DNA of 64,000 nucleotides, taken from the NCBI GenBank assembly GCA_029255685.2, contig CM055315.2, forward strand, positions 31,873,501-31,937,500. The letters are read 5' to 3'. The notes under the pieces were generated by a model that saw nothing but the letters and a program-made list of their open reading frames with translations, searched no databases and was not told the DNA's origin. The DNA comes from Silene conica. Taxonomy: Eukaryota; Streptophyta; Magnoliopsida; Caryophyllales; Caryophyllaceae. This document shows positions 1-10,796 of this stretch, piece after piece; position 1 is the first letter of the stretch, and every line of letters begins with the position of its first letter. A program made the position numbers and the translations under genes.

Positions 1-1628
1 TGGTATAACAATATACTCGAAAAGTTATAAGGACTATAATCTCAGAGGACTAGACAGAGGTAAACCATCAATATACGAAAGAACATCAACTAGATTCACA
101 TTGTTCAAATAATCACAATTATGTATAACCATTAGATTGCTATATTATGCTAATATGCTTACTAATCAAATTTCATCCTGCCACTTGGCACAGATAAACA
201 TGCTTTTAACATCACATATGAGCAGTACACATCCATTTTGGGGTCATAATATTAAACATATAGTTGGAACGATTCTATATTAAACTTGACGAAATAAACC
301 AGGTTACGCTATCACATAATGAGGTTCATACTCATACCATATGCCTACTATTCATGTTACTAATGCCATATCAGGATATCACGTGGTCGCATCACATAAT
401 TCACATACGATTAAACTTTTATATGTACTTACATCTCTCATAAGTTCACCAATTAAATATTATGCAGCAACTTACCAACCATAATTAAATAACAGTTTAT
501 CTAACGTGTGAGCGATTATAGTTTTGAGAAAATATAAAGGACTAGATATACATAGGAAAAGAATCGAATGCATATTTCAAGGAAATCATTTAATACAATT
601 TTATAACTCAATCCATCTAGCAAGAATTTTACAGCAATTCAACAGAAAATTAGGCAACTTGCAAGAATCACAATTAAATAACGACTCATTAAAATTTTAC
701 ATGGCTCATCATATGAAGCGTGAACGCATATAGTTTTGATCTCACATTACTACATCGAAATTCAACCATTCTTCTTTCGAAACACGTTGGCATATATTTG
801 AAGCATAGACATCACTTGTACCATATTAACATTTATTCATTATTTCATTCTGTAATAGTCACCTAAAACACGGTAAAGGTTGCGTAACAGAAAAGTAGAT
901 CATCTAAATGTCTGGATATTTATACATGTATATACTAATGTAACACACAACTATATGACACTCATGGCTTGGGGCAGCACATTCCGCATATCACTAGACA
1001 TGAATTACTATAACATTTAAATCTGATAGATCATATCCAAATACCAAGCAATATATTGCAAAAGTTACGTTAGTCATTTAATAACCAGATATCCTATAGA
1101 CAATTCGAGACACCAAATCACATGATCATATCACTCTAATTCAGTATACAATAAATATATACTCATTCCTGAAAATTTCGATTCAAACATTTATATCAAT
1201 CAGCGTTTCAATATCAGCCGCATTCTTCTTATGCATATCATCCTACTAGCCAAGCTTATATTTCAAACTCGTATTTCGATTTTCATGTCCTCAATACTTA
1301 AAGTAATACATTTTTCAATCACTTTCCAATATCAAGCTCATAGAATACAATGCATCATTAACCATGTACACATCATGACTTACCTCATTCCGCCCCTGCA
1401 AAAATTGTTAGCACAAGATAACTAGGTCACTATATAATCTACCCCACTCTTCAATTTCTCTCCTTGGGTTCCCGAGACAGAACAAAAAGGGCCCAGGACT
1501 GGTGTGAGGGGGCCCCTAACTCATCCCGTTCCTTTTTGGGGCTCCTATCAGTTTCATCTCGGGGTTCATTTTATTAGACTCTTCCTACGTTCATTATGAT
1601 TCATTTAGTTTAGGCCTGAGGATCGTTC
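1..1628 (-). mobile_element. Untranslated leader of Tekay-like gypsy element J
   Basis: AT-rich sequence lying directly 3' (element strand) of the primer binding site at 1629-1640, so it should be the 5' untranslated leader of a minus-strand Ty3/gypsy element. I found no gag-like reading frame on either strand; the short open frames here have no recognisable domain. The gag would lie left of the window. Confidence 0.5.
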
Positions 1629-1640
1629 GCTCTGATACCA
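1629..1640 (-). promoter_or_regulatory. Primer binding site (initiator tRNA-Met type) of element J
   Basis: On the minus strand this reads TGGTATCAGAGC, complementary to the 3' end of plant initiator tRNA-Met. It starts 3 bp beyond the LTR end (...GTTACA), the normal spacing for minus-strand DNA priming. Confidence 0.85.
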
Positions 1641-2133
1641 CTTTGTAACACCCCCATTTATTTAAGAGCCTTTAGCAAGACATTCTCAAATAAATAGGAC
1701 TGTTACCATCTCGGAATATCCGAGGTAGTGAATGACAAGGTAAACAAACCAAAGTACTTTATATCTAAAAACCGATTAATTTTAAACGTTATAAGACAGC
1801 AATTACGAGGTCCAAACTTTGATAAAAAAAAGTACAACTGAAGATATCTAAAGGTGATCTAATTCTAAGTAAGTCCAAGCCATGTCTCTCTCTCCATGCC
1901 CAAGCTCCTAATCCATCTGTCACTGACCTGAAAAATCTACTCCCCATTCCGGATCATCGTAGGTGTCACACGAATACACAGGGTCAACCGCGAGGTTGAG
2001 TAGGTAAAGCAGACAACACATAAATAACAATACTATCATAAATACATTGGGATCAATCATCCCTTCTCCGCACCGATCCAAAACCAAATAAACTCCGCAC
2101 CGATCACAAGACCCAATATACTCCACACCATAT

Positions 2134-2252
2134 CACAGACCCTTTATCTCCGCACCAAACACAGACCCTTTATCTCCGCACCAAACACAGACCCTTTATC
2201 TCCGCACCAATCACAGACCCTTTATCTCCGCACCAAACACAGACCCTTTATA
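2134..2252. repeat. 26-bp minisatellite in the J LTR
   Basis: About four and a half near-identical copies of a 26-bp unit that starts CACAGACCCTTTATCTCCGC. Degenerate copies (CTCCGCACCGATC) extend left to about 2070. The array is confined to this LTR. Confidence 0.85.
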
Positions 2253-2639
2253 TTCACATCCCCCGATCTCCACAGTGATCAATAATAACAATTCAATCCA
2301 CAATATAGTAATAATCAATTATATCAACTCGTAATAAGCATCACTTACACATTTCCTGTCATAACATGAATCATAATATATTCCCCTACCTCGAAACTGC
2401 GGAAGGTTACGGCAAGAGAGCAACTGCCAATAAAAGTATTCCACGCGGAAACCTCCACCTAACATATATTATATAAGGAATTAAAAACCCTTCCCAAACC
2501 CTTCAATTTCATTTACACCTACCAAAAATGGTAACTTCCTAAAAGCGGAAAGTTTCCCAAGATGGAAACTTTCCAAAGAAGGAAATTCTTAAAAAGGAAA
2601 CTCCAATTAAATTCCCGACTCATCATTACACTAACACCA

Positions 2640-2732
2640 AAACATAAAACTAACAATAATAATAAAGCAATAACAATAGTAATAATAATAATAATACTAC
2701 TAATAATAATAATAATAATAATAATAATTAAA
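2640..2732. repeat. Imperfect AAT microsatellite
   Basis: Runs of AAT/AAC trinucleotides inside the J LTR. Open frames on both strands here (poly-Ile / poly-Asn) are products of the repeat and not genes. Confidence 0.85.
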
Positions 2733-4171
2733 ACAATCCTACTAACAAAAGATCCAAACTTTGTAATCAAACTACAAGTATTTTTGAACCGACAAAACAC
2801 AAATCAATCACCAACTCCATCACGTCCCTACCAACAAACCCCATAACAACCTAACTCGTGACTAGCTCCCCCTTTCAGCCGCGTGACCACCACCCCCCTG
2901 CCGGCAGCCACCACGCACAACCCTCACCCCACCTACTCCACCACCCACACCAGCCAGAACCGCCGACTCCCTCCGACAAGGTGGACCAGGGTCTCAAACA
3001 GACTTGGTCATATACGTAACCACCCTAGACTCACCTGAAACACCTCACCGCCAACACTATTACTCACAACCAAACCACCCGAGACCACCAACATCGACAC
3101 CCCAGACATCAGACTCCCTAGCAACGGTGGTACCACCGTATCGACCTCCCCCTAGTCGTCGGTGGTACCACCCCTAAACACCCGCGAAAACCCAGAACTA
3201 AGAACTCAGACGAACTCCTCTGTTCCCTTCCCGTAACACACCCACGAAAACCCCTCTGACAACCTTACGACACACTTCTGGCCACCACAAAAGCCACCAC
3301 CCTACTCCCTGACCCTCATATGACATAAAAACAACAACAACAACCCATGTATAGACATAAACAGAAATTAAACGAATCAAACATGAAACGTATAACCCGA
3401 GACCCCATACCGACATAGCCCAAAAAGACGCCTATACAACGGTGTCGGGTGGCCAAAGACGACATACTATGGCTTACATCTGACCACCACACGTCACAAA
3501 TTAAAAATTATATGATTACTAGAACCTTACATGATGTAAAACAATGGTGATAGCAATACGAAAGTGAACGCAGACAAGTGAAGGAAAACGCTATGATGAA
3601 CATACCAACTTTTCAGCCAAAACGAACCACCTTAGACCCGTGTTTGACCACCGTGCATAACCTCTTTCTCTTCTATGATGTGACGGCGGTTGTTTTGAGT
3701 GAGCAGATTAGGTTAGGATGAGGGTTAGGGTAAGATTAGGGCGTCTCCAAAAGGGTGACAGCACAACTTGTTCTGATTTTACTATGAAGACGATTATGGG
3801 CTGTTGCCCTAATCACGATTCCCGAGGCCCATATCTCATGTGCAAGTGATCAGGGGTTCGAACCCCCTTAGCATACGTTTATGTCACTAAAAGTTAGAAG
3901 GCCTAATACCCTATTTCGAACCCCAACAAGGACCTTTATTTATGTCTAATACATACGAATAATTACGATTCCTTGTCGTTGATCGCGTAAATAAACATAT
4001 TTTTACTAGCTAACACGCCTATATGACATAATACTAACAACATATAAAATATAAAACACTTATTCGATAGTTAATTATCGAATACTAACATTCAAATAAC
4101 TATTAACATTATTAACATTCCAAATAACCATTAAATAACAAATAAAGTATAACAAAATACGGAGTATTACA

Positions 4172-4209
4172 GTCTTCCCTCCTTAAAATGAACTTCGTCC
4201 CGAAGTTCA
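4172..4209 (-). promoter_or_regulatory. Stem-loop and polypurine tract of a Tekay-like element
   Basis: On the minus strand, a perfect 8-bp stem GAACTTCG / GGA loop / CGAAGTTC (9 bp with the next T-A pair) is followed by ATTTTAAGGAGGGAAGAC and then the LTR start TGTAATA. The purine run is the plus-strand primer (PPT). This arrangement is typical of plant Tekay/Del elements. The same stem-loop-plus-PPT design recurs in the Athila and TRIM copies of this window. Confidence 0.8.
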
Positions 4210-4318
4210 CCATCCCATGGTCCACCATCTGATCGCTAGGCACCTATGGGATAAATACGATTTGGGACACCACATAACGTTAAAACTAATAAGGGTAACT
4301 TAAACACGAAATATTACA
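4210..4318 (-). mobile_element. 3' noncoding end of a Tekay-like body
   Basis: Short stretch just 5' (element strand) of the PPT hairpin. It holds no gene and breaks off near 4318, where copia-like LTR sequence begins. Confidence 0.4.
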
Positions 4319-4962
4319 GTCCCGGAGTACCATATGTAAACCGAGAATATGGAGATAATGTGACCATAATAGGTCTTTGTCTTCCACTCATGTGTATGAG
4401 TATTATAAGCTCATTTGTTTACATTTCATGGCTTATAAATAGGCTACTATTCCACATATTCTTAGTGGAAAAATCTAGAGAATTAAAATCCTCTAAATAC
4501 ATACTTCTTGTTAAGCAATTTAAGAGGAAAAAGAGAAGACTTAAGATCTTCATCTTCAACCTCTAAAATTGATCAAAAGTTGATCAATCTTCATCAAAAT
4601 AAATTCACAAAAATTAATATATTTCTTATATTATCAAAGTAATATTATTTGTAGTATAAAAAAATGGTTTACACTAAACTATATCTAGTTAATATACTTA
4701 GTGTTTTTTGGGCTAGTATTGGGTGCAACCAAAGGAGGTCACCTATTTTGGTGACTTGGGTTATGAAGGATCATCCTACACTATTTTAGCTCAAGAACTA
4801 CAAAGGTAGGAGACATTTGTAGTGCCAAAAATGCCATCTTACCAATGTAAGAAAATTTCTTCTTATTAATTTTTGCATGCATGTATAATTTAGACCACCT
4901 TATGAAATTAGCTTGTAATTTTAATATCATTAAAGAGTGTAATGAGGTCTGAATTCCTAACA
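4319..4962 (+). mobile_element. Copia-like LTR fragment
   Basis: Looks like a Ty1/copia LTR in plus orientation. A TATA box (TATAAAT, 4434-4440) lies in the first part, and TTTTTGCATGCATG occurs near the end, as in the copia LTR at 58525-59760. The last bases are CCTAACA, abutting the truncated A1 LTR at 4963. I could not find the left end or a target-site duplication, so insertion followed by deletion, or plain rearrangement, are both possible. No coding region is visible. Confidence 0.45.
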
Positions 4963-6175
4963 GATAGTTGGTCGACCGACCAACATCATCGGTCGGTCGA
5001 CCATAAGGCCTGAACCGGAAAAATCAGAAACAAGGCAAACCCACGAGCGTGATTAGGTTTAAGCAGAAATTTAAGAGATTATTATAAAAGGGCTAATCAC
5101 CCCTTATATTATTCATTCAGTTTTTACTAGCTATCAATCCCGAATCAAGTTTTAGTTTAAATTCCAAGTTTATTAGTTCTAGTCCTTATTTCATACACAA
5201 ACTTCCTGTTCCACGAATTTTGCAATAATACTCAATCTTTCTGTTCTCATCTCTTCCTAGTTACGGTAATCCTTATCTCTTAACTCAGTTTATTCATATT
5301 TTGTTTAGTTTTATACCGGATAGTTAGAATCCCGAACCTTGCTATTGTTAATTGCATATTTGTTATCGTCTTAATTATGTTTTCTATTGTTATTATCATT
5401 ATACTTATTGTTTTCATCAATATCATGAGTAACTAAACCCTCACATGTTAGAATGTAGGCGAATTATAGCGTAGATGGCGTAGTTGAGGGCAACCCGTAG
5501 CAGACCTTGGTCGACCGATTGGCGTCTCTAGTTGGTCGACTGAGGTGGTTGGTCGATCGACCGGATTAGCTAGTCGGTCGACCGAATTCGTGTATGATCA
5601 GACCTGTTTTTATTCGTTAAGTGCAATATCTTTCGAGACCGAGAGGAGACTTGCTAGATGCTTAGTAATGACCAACCCGGGGATCGAAAGATAAAGGAAG
5701 GGCATTAGTTAACGTTTTAAGACAGCTAAGTTACTAAGACCGAAGGGTATGTGACTTCGACATTAGGAATCACCTATAATGTTGACAACCAGTATATGTG
5801 AGACCTAGGGACTAATAGTATAGGCCGAAAGGAACTCTTAGTCAACATAGACCGAAAGGATTTGTTCTACCCCTTACACGACTATAATACATGTTTACCT
5901 AGACCGCCTGCCATTGTAGCTATAGTGACCCGAACATCCTAGCATCACTTTTATCATTGTTTTTACATCTAATTTTCAGTTTCGTTCTTGTCTTATTTGC
6001 TAGATTTAGTTGAGACCAAAACACAATTAAAAACCCCATATTGTTACCCTAAGACTTAAAACATAAAAAAGTTAATACTCCCAACCTCCTTGTGGTTCGA
6101 CCCTGACTTTCACTATCTATAGTTTAAGTTTAGGAATATAAATTTTATCTTTGACACCCACAACGACGGGTATCA
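4963..6175 (+). mobile_element. A1 5' LTR, left about 380 bp missing
   Basis: Aligns by eye with 27469-28685 of the 3' LTR, including the two GGTCGACCGACC-type palindrome groups (about 4969-5003 and 5508-5582), the TATA box TATAAAAG (5083-5090) and the end ACGACGGGTATCA. The first 380 bases of the LTR are absent and are replaced by copia-like LTR sequence. Confidence 0.85.
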
Positions 6176-6177
6176 AA

Positions 6178-6198
6178 TTTCGGCGCCATTGTCGGGGA
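6178..6198 (+). promoter_or_regulatory. Primer binding site (tRNA-Asp type) of A1
   Basis: Reads CGGCGCCATTGTCGGGGAGG next to the LTR end. It is a slightly mutated version of TGGCGCCGTTGCCGGGGA, the complement of the plant tRNA-Asp 3' end. Athila-group elements typically use this primer. Confidence 0.8.
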
Positions 6199-6300
6199 GG
6201 TAACGCTAGTATTAATTGTTTTTAGTTTTTGTCTTTTTTTGTGTTTAAGGAACTTTTTGTTCCTTATACCGTTCTCACTTTTTCTTGTAGTTTTCTTCTT

Positions 6301-8882
6301 ATGCGCAGGTCGGTTCAAGGAGAATTACTTCCCCTTGACCTTGAGCTAGAGAAAACTCTCATGAGAAAGAGGAGACTTTTTCAGCAGAACAAAAAAGGAG
6401 CTTCACCTTCTTCCTTGTTCTAAGAGGATCTTTTTGAAAACCAACCACCAACACCTAACCAATCACCAACACCCATTACATTCACAAACACCGAACCACC
6501 CAAACCCGAAAAAGAGATGGCGGAAGAATCAAGTATAGCCAGTCACTCCATGCCCTAAGTCAAGGACCTTTACAAAGGGTTCACTTTGTCGTACGGGGAC
6601 TGGGAAAACTTTTGAGGCCAAACCGTCATACATCACCATGGTTGAAAGAAACCAGTTTAGGGGTGCTGCTAATGAGGATGCTGTAAAGCATATAGAAATC
6701 CTTACGGATTATATATGCTTCATCCCTCCTCCAGATGGTGTGACTCAGGACCAGATCAAATAAACTATGTTTATCTTCTCCCTCCGTGATTCTGCAAGGG
6801 AATGGTACCGTGATCTTGGCCGCGCGGCTGCGGGAATTACTGATTGGAACACTCTAGCATTCGCTTTATACCGGAAATACTACTCCGCCTCGAAAACCAA
6901 TGCGTTGAGGGCTCAAATTACCAATTTTAACCAAGGCCCCGTGGAGGATTTTAGTGAGGCGTGGACACGCTTTAAAAGGCTTGTTCGATCCATACCACAT
7001 CATGGATTCGAACAATGGCTTTTGTGCAACCAATTTTATAATGGGTTGTACGACGACAATAGAGCCTACCTGGATGCCGCAGCTAATGGTAGATTCCAGG
7101 AGAATAGTGGTGAGACCAAGGGTCTCAAGATTATCGACGATGTAGCGGTCCACAGAGCTGAACACGAGACCTCCCGTGGTAATCAAAGGAAATCTGAACC
7201 TTCTGTAGCTGCTTTAGAGGCCCTCACGGCCCGTTTTGACAAGTATGAGCTGGGAGGAGCTAGAAAAGGACGGATGTACCAGGTGAACTCTGTATCGGAT
7301 GGACCTTTCGCTTGTGAAAAGTGTGGAGGTGAGGGACATGTCTCCATGTTTTGTACTACACCAAACGAGACTTGCGCGACATTTCAACATTACTGGCAAA
7401 ACAATTTCTATGACCCAAGCAATGTTCACCCCAACTTGAGGTGGACTAGTCAAAACGTCCAAAACCCACAACCACCACCACAACAATCCTAAAGCTACAT
7501 TCCCCATTATAAACAACAGTTCCAAAAATAGCCTTTCATCCCACAACAACAACAAAACCAGACCCAAAAGTATCGACGCTATGATACAAAGTTTGATGGG
7601 GACGGTTTAGAAGGTGTCCCAAGCTCGGAAAGCGGGTATGAAAAAGCTAGAGACCCAAATTGCTCAACTCGCGAGCAAGAGTGCCACGAGGACATCGGGT
7701 CAACTTCCGTCTCAACCCGACCAGAACAAATAAACCCTTAATATCATCACGTTAAGGAGTGGGGCAAAAATTGATGGTCCCAAGGCTGGGGAGAAGGAAA
7801 AGCAGAAAAAGAAGAAAGCTGACAACAACGTTTCTGGTCGACCGACCACTGACAGCAGTCGGTCGACCAGTGTCGAGAATCCAGAAACGGTTCCAGTACC
7901 TACTGGAATTTCTGAAGTAGCTGAGAGTGGTCGATCGACCGAGGACAGTGGTCGACCGACCACAACACCTGAGGAGGCATAAACTTTCCGACCAGAAATG
8001 GCTGAAAAATTGAGGCAATTCTTGTTCCAAAGCGAGAATGCCCCAAGATTCCTAAGGAGAGCCGCAAACGTTGAGACCTCAACTCCACCTCCATATTCGG
8101 AGCGACTCGTGCGCTCGAAAGAACATGTATCCTTTGATAAGTTTAAAGATGTCATTCGTAGTTTAAATGTGCAAATACCGTTCTTAGAACTAGTTCAACA
8201 AGTTCCCGCGTACACGAAGTTTATGAGACAATTGTTGACTAGGAAAAGGTCTTTAGGTAAGGTCGAGTCGGTAGCTTTAACGGAAGTGTCATCGAGTTTC
8301 CTTACCCATGTCATAGCCCCTTATAAGCTAGAGGACCCAGACAGTTTTTCTTTCCCCAGTAACATTGGTACCTTCCTTATTAAGAAGGCGCTATGCGGCC
8401 TGGGGGCTAGCATTAGTGTCGTGCCTTTGAGTCTTGCCAAAAAGTTAGGAATGACCCAACTCGCCGTGACTAGCACGACGGTCCAAATGGCTGATCGTAC
8501 CTCAGTCGAACCTATAGGCATCTTAGAGAACATTCTCGTACGCATCGATAGGTTTTTCTTCCTTGTTGACTTTGTAGTGTTGGACATTCCCTAGGATGCC
8601 CACATACCTATCATTTTAGGAAGACCCTTCATGCACACTGTTGGTGGAATCATAGACGTCGGGAGTGGGACTTTGACTTTTAAGGTGGAGAAGTACTCAA
8701 TCATCTTTGGGCAATCCTATAGAAAGAAGGATGTTATGACCCCCATCACATGCAATACTGTTTCTTTTGAAAAGAAGTATGTGGTCATTACTGATTTTCC
8801 TGCTTTAGAGCCTACACCTATTCCTGTCATTACACCACCGCCCCAGATGGGGAGCAAAATGGAGGAACTTGTTGTTTTACCC
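6301..8882 (+). pseudogene. gag-pro: Athila gag-protease pseudogene of A1, first part
   Basis: Decayed gag-pro polyprotein. The start MRRSVQGELLPLDLE (6301) matches A2. The Athila retrotransposon-gag core with the FSLRDSAREWYRDL motif lies at 6767-7150, and a CCHC zinc knuckle (CEKCGGEGHVSMFC) near 7315. A linker with GGTCGACCGACC palindromes covers 7835-7965, and an aspartic-protease-like domain covers 8160-8700. Frames change several times (near 6600 and between about 7500 and 8000), with stops such as those at 6421 and 8593. The protease signature reads ALCGLGASIS where B has ALCDLGASIS, so the catalytic Asp is lost. B is inserted after codon CCC at 8880-8882, and the frame resumes exactly at 20382. 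No reverse transcriptase or integrase follows. Confidence 0.85.
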
Positions 8883-10681
8883 TGATATGTGCATTTTCTA
8901 TAGACTTTTTAGTCTTGTTTTAGCACACATTCTCACGATAATTGGTGATTTTATATCATTTTATACCCCGTATGTGCTACTTTGTGTTCGTGTTGCTATT
9001 TTGCAGATATTGACCGAATAGTAGCGGAAACCGAGCTTTTTCTAACTCAATGCACTATATCTCAATAGGCGAGGGAAGAATCGGTTGATATGTACATCAA
9101 TCGAGAGTTTTGAAGAGATTAAGTAACCCATGGCCTGTCGAAGACCCTACCGAGAAGAAAAGTTCTCGATCGAGCTGTCCTGTGCTCGTTCGAGGGATCC
9201 AGACGAAGACATGTCCTCGATCGAGCTGTCCTCTGCTCGATCGAGAGGTAGCCCATGAAGAAAGTACTCGGTCGATAGCTAAAATGATCGATCGAGAGGT
9301 GTCAAAGAAGAGGAGTCGATCGAGCAACCTTCTATCTTCGATCTACCGGTTTTTGAAGACTAAATTGCTCGATCGAGAGGAAATTTTTCTCGATCGAGAG
9401 CTTTAGAGACCCTTCGTGTTCACCTCAGTTATTACTGCAGTTTAGTCTTCTTTGCTTATTTAAGGAGCTCGTTTGAGAGCATTAGGACACAGATTGCAGA
9501 CCCTAATTTTACTCTCTGAAAACTCTTTTTACTTTAAGTTTATTTCCAGAACTTTGTAGCCGTCACAATTTAGTAATAATACCGAGTTCTTCGTTCTTCC
9601 GCTCCAGGATTCCAATCTATGTTCTTGCTCTTGTTACTGTAATTCTCTTTTCCTTATCTTTACTTTCTATTCCTATCTTAGTTTCTGTTTATCGTTTCCG
9701 TTATGTGAATTTCGATCCATTTCGCGCGTATACTCTGTTTTCGTATGTTTGTGTTCGTCGTTGTTTTTCATCCGTATTCTGCTTCTGATTTCTACTTTCC
9801 GATTCCATTCGTTCACTTTGTTAATCCCTATTTCTAGTTTTAATCTAGTCATTCTAAATCCCTGCTTAATTCGTATCGTATCGTATGTTAGTTTATTATT
9901 TTCATATCCGTCTTAAGATTACCGAAACCGCTCCCCTTTCCCTTTTGTTTCTCGTTGATTTCGAATTCCCTGCCTCCTTATTATAATCTGATTTTTATCC
10001 CTCATTTTACTATGTCGTATGCTAATTCGTTCGTTATCATCGTAATCATTATTAATCCCATCATGAGTAGCTAAACCCTTTATATGTTGGGATGAGGGAA
10101 ATTGTGTCGAACGTTTGATATATAGTAGTCGGGTTAGACCATTTTTGGTGGGAGTAATCGTTAAGCAATTTAATCCATGTTCGGTTTAGTGGGTGCACGC
10201 TTGAGACCTTACATCTAGTTAATTCCCGACCTAGACCGGAAGGTTGGAAGGGTAAGACTTGTTTATTGATTTTAAATAGTTTTTGTGAGAGCGGAAGTTA
10301 AGCAAAAACGACCTTAGGGCGACTTAAGACCGGAAGGTATAGTCGGGTTTGAGACTTGACCGTAATAACCCAGCCTTTTCCACCAATAATTGGCCTATCC
10401 CAGTTATGACAATCATACGTAAGACACAACGACCCGAGTTCCCAACATATTCCCTTTCCTTGATTTTTATTTCATCTTGTGTTAATTCCCGTGTTTTTAT
10501 TCTTTGCATGTCCCTATATCGTAGTTTAGTTATCACTTTTGAAAACCCCTAATTTTGTGACCTTAGGTAAAAACCGGTAGTTGAACAAGTTCGTGTCCCT
10601 GAGGAGATCGACCCTATTTACCACTAGCTTTTGTTAGTAGTACCTAGGCATTTATTTTTGGTGTATAAACGACATGCATCA
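8883..10681 (+). mobile_element. B 5' LTR
   Basis: 1,799 bp, starting TGATATGTGCATTTT and ending ACATGCATCA. U3 carries a cluster of CTCGATCGAG palindromes and variants (about 9085-9405), followed about 55 bp later by a TATA-like box (TATTTAA, 9457-9463). The R-U5 part is long and contains no gene. The last part includes the 'gagatcgaccctatttacc' block typical of Athila LTR ends. Confidence 0.9.
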
Positions 10682-10683
10682 AA

Positions 10684-10704
10684 TTTGGACGCCATTGCCG
10701 GGGA
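10684..10704 (+). promoter_or_regulatory. Primer binding site (tRNA-Asp type) of B
   Basis: TTTGGACGCCATTGCCGGGGA, directly after the LTR. It is a variant of the tRNA-Asp complement with an extra A and one substitution. Confidence 0.75.
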
Positions 10705-10796
10705 AGCAACGCTGTTTTTCTATTTCTGTTTTTATCTATTTTTGTCTTAAGGAATTTTAATTCCTTAAGACCGTACTAATCGTTCTCTTCAGTTTT

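Larger units (their letters stand above)
1644..4171 (-). mobile_element. LTR of Tekay/Del-like Ty3/gypsy element J
   Basis: On the minus strand the LTR begins TGTAATACTCC at 4171 and ends GGGTGTTACA at 1644, about 2.5 kb. One side carries a PPT (4172-4188) and the other a PBS (1629-1640), so element body is attached to both sides of a single LTR. That is neither a solo LTR nor an ordinary terminal LTR. The LTR holds a 26-bp minisatellite and an AAT microsatellite. The start, end and the hairpin plus PPT at 4172-4209 match the usual plant Tekay/Del chromovirus pattern. I see no coding region inside. Confidence 0.75.

Noticed and set aside
2519-2846. Open frames on both strands rich in Ile or Asn
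   Set aside because: Made by the AAT/ATT microsatellite; no protein domain.
3845-3866. tRNA B-box-like GGTTCGAACCC, possible tRNA or SINE
   Set aside because: No A box at the right distance, no acceptor stem and no SINE tail; it lies inside the J LTR and can be chance.
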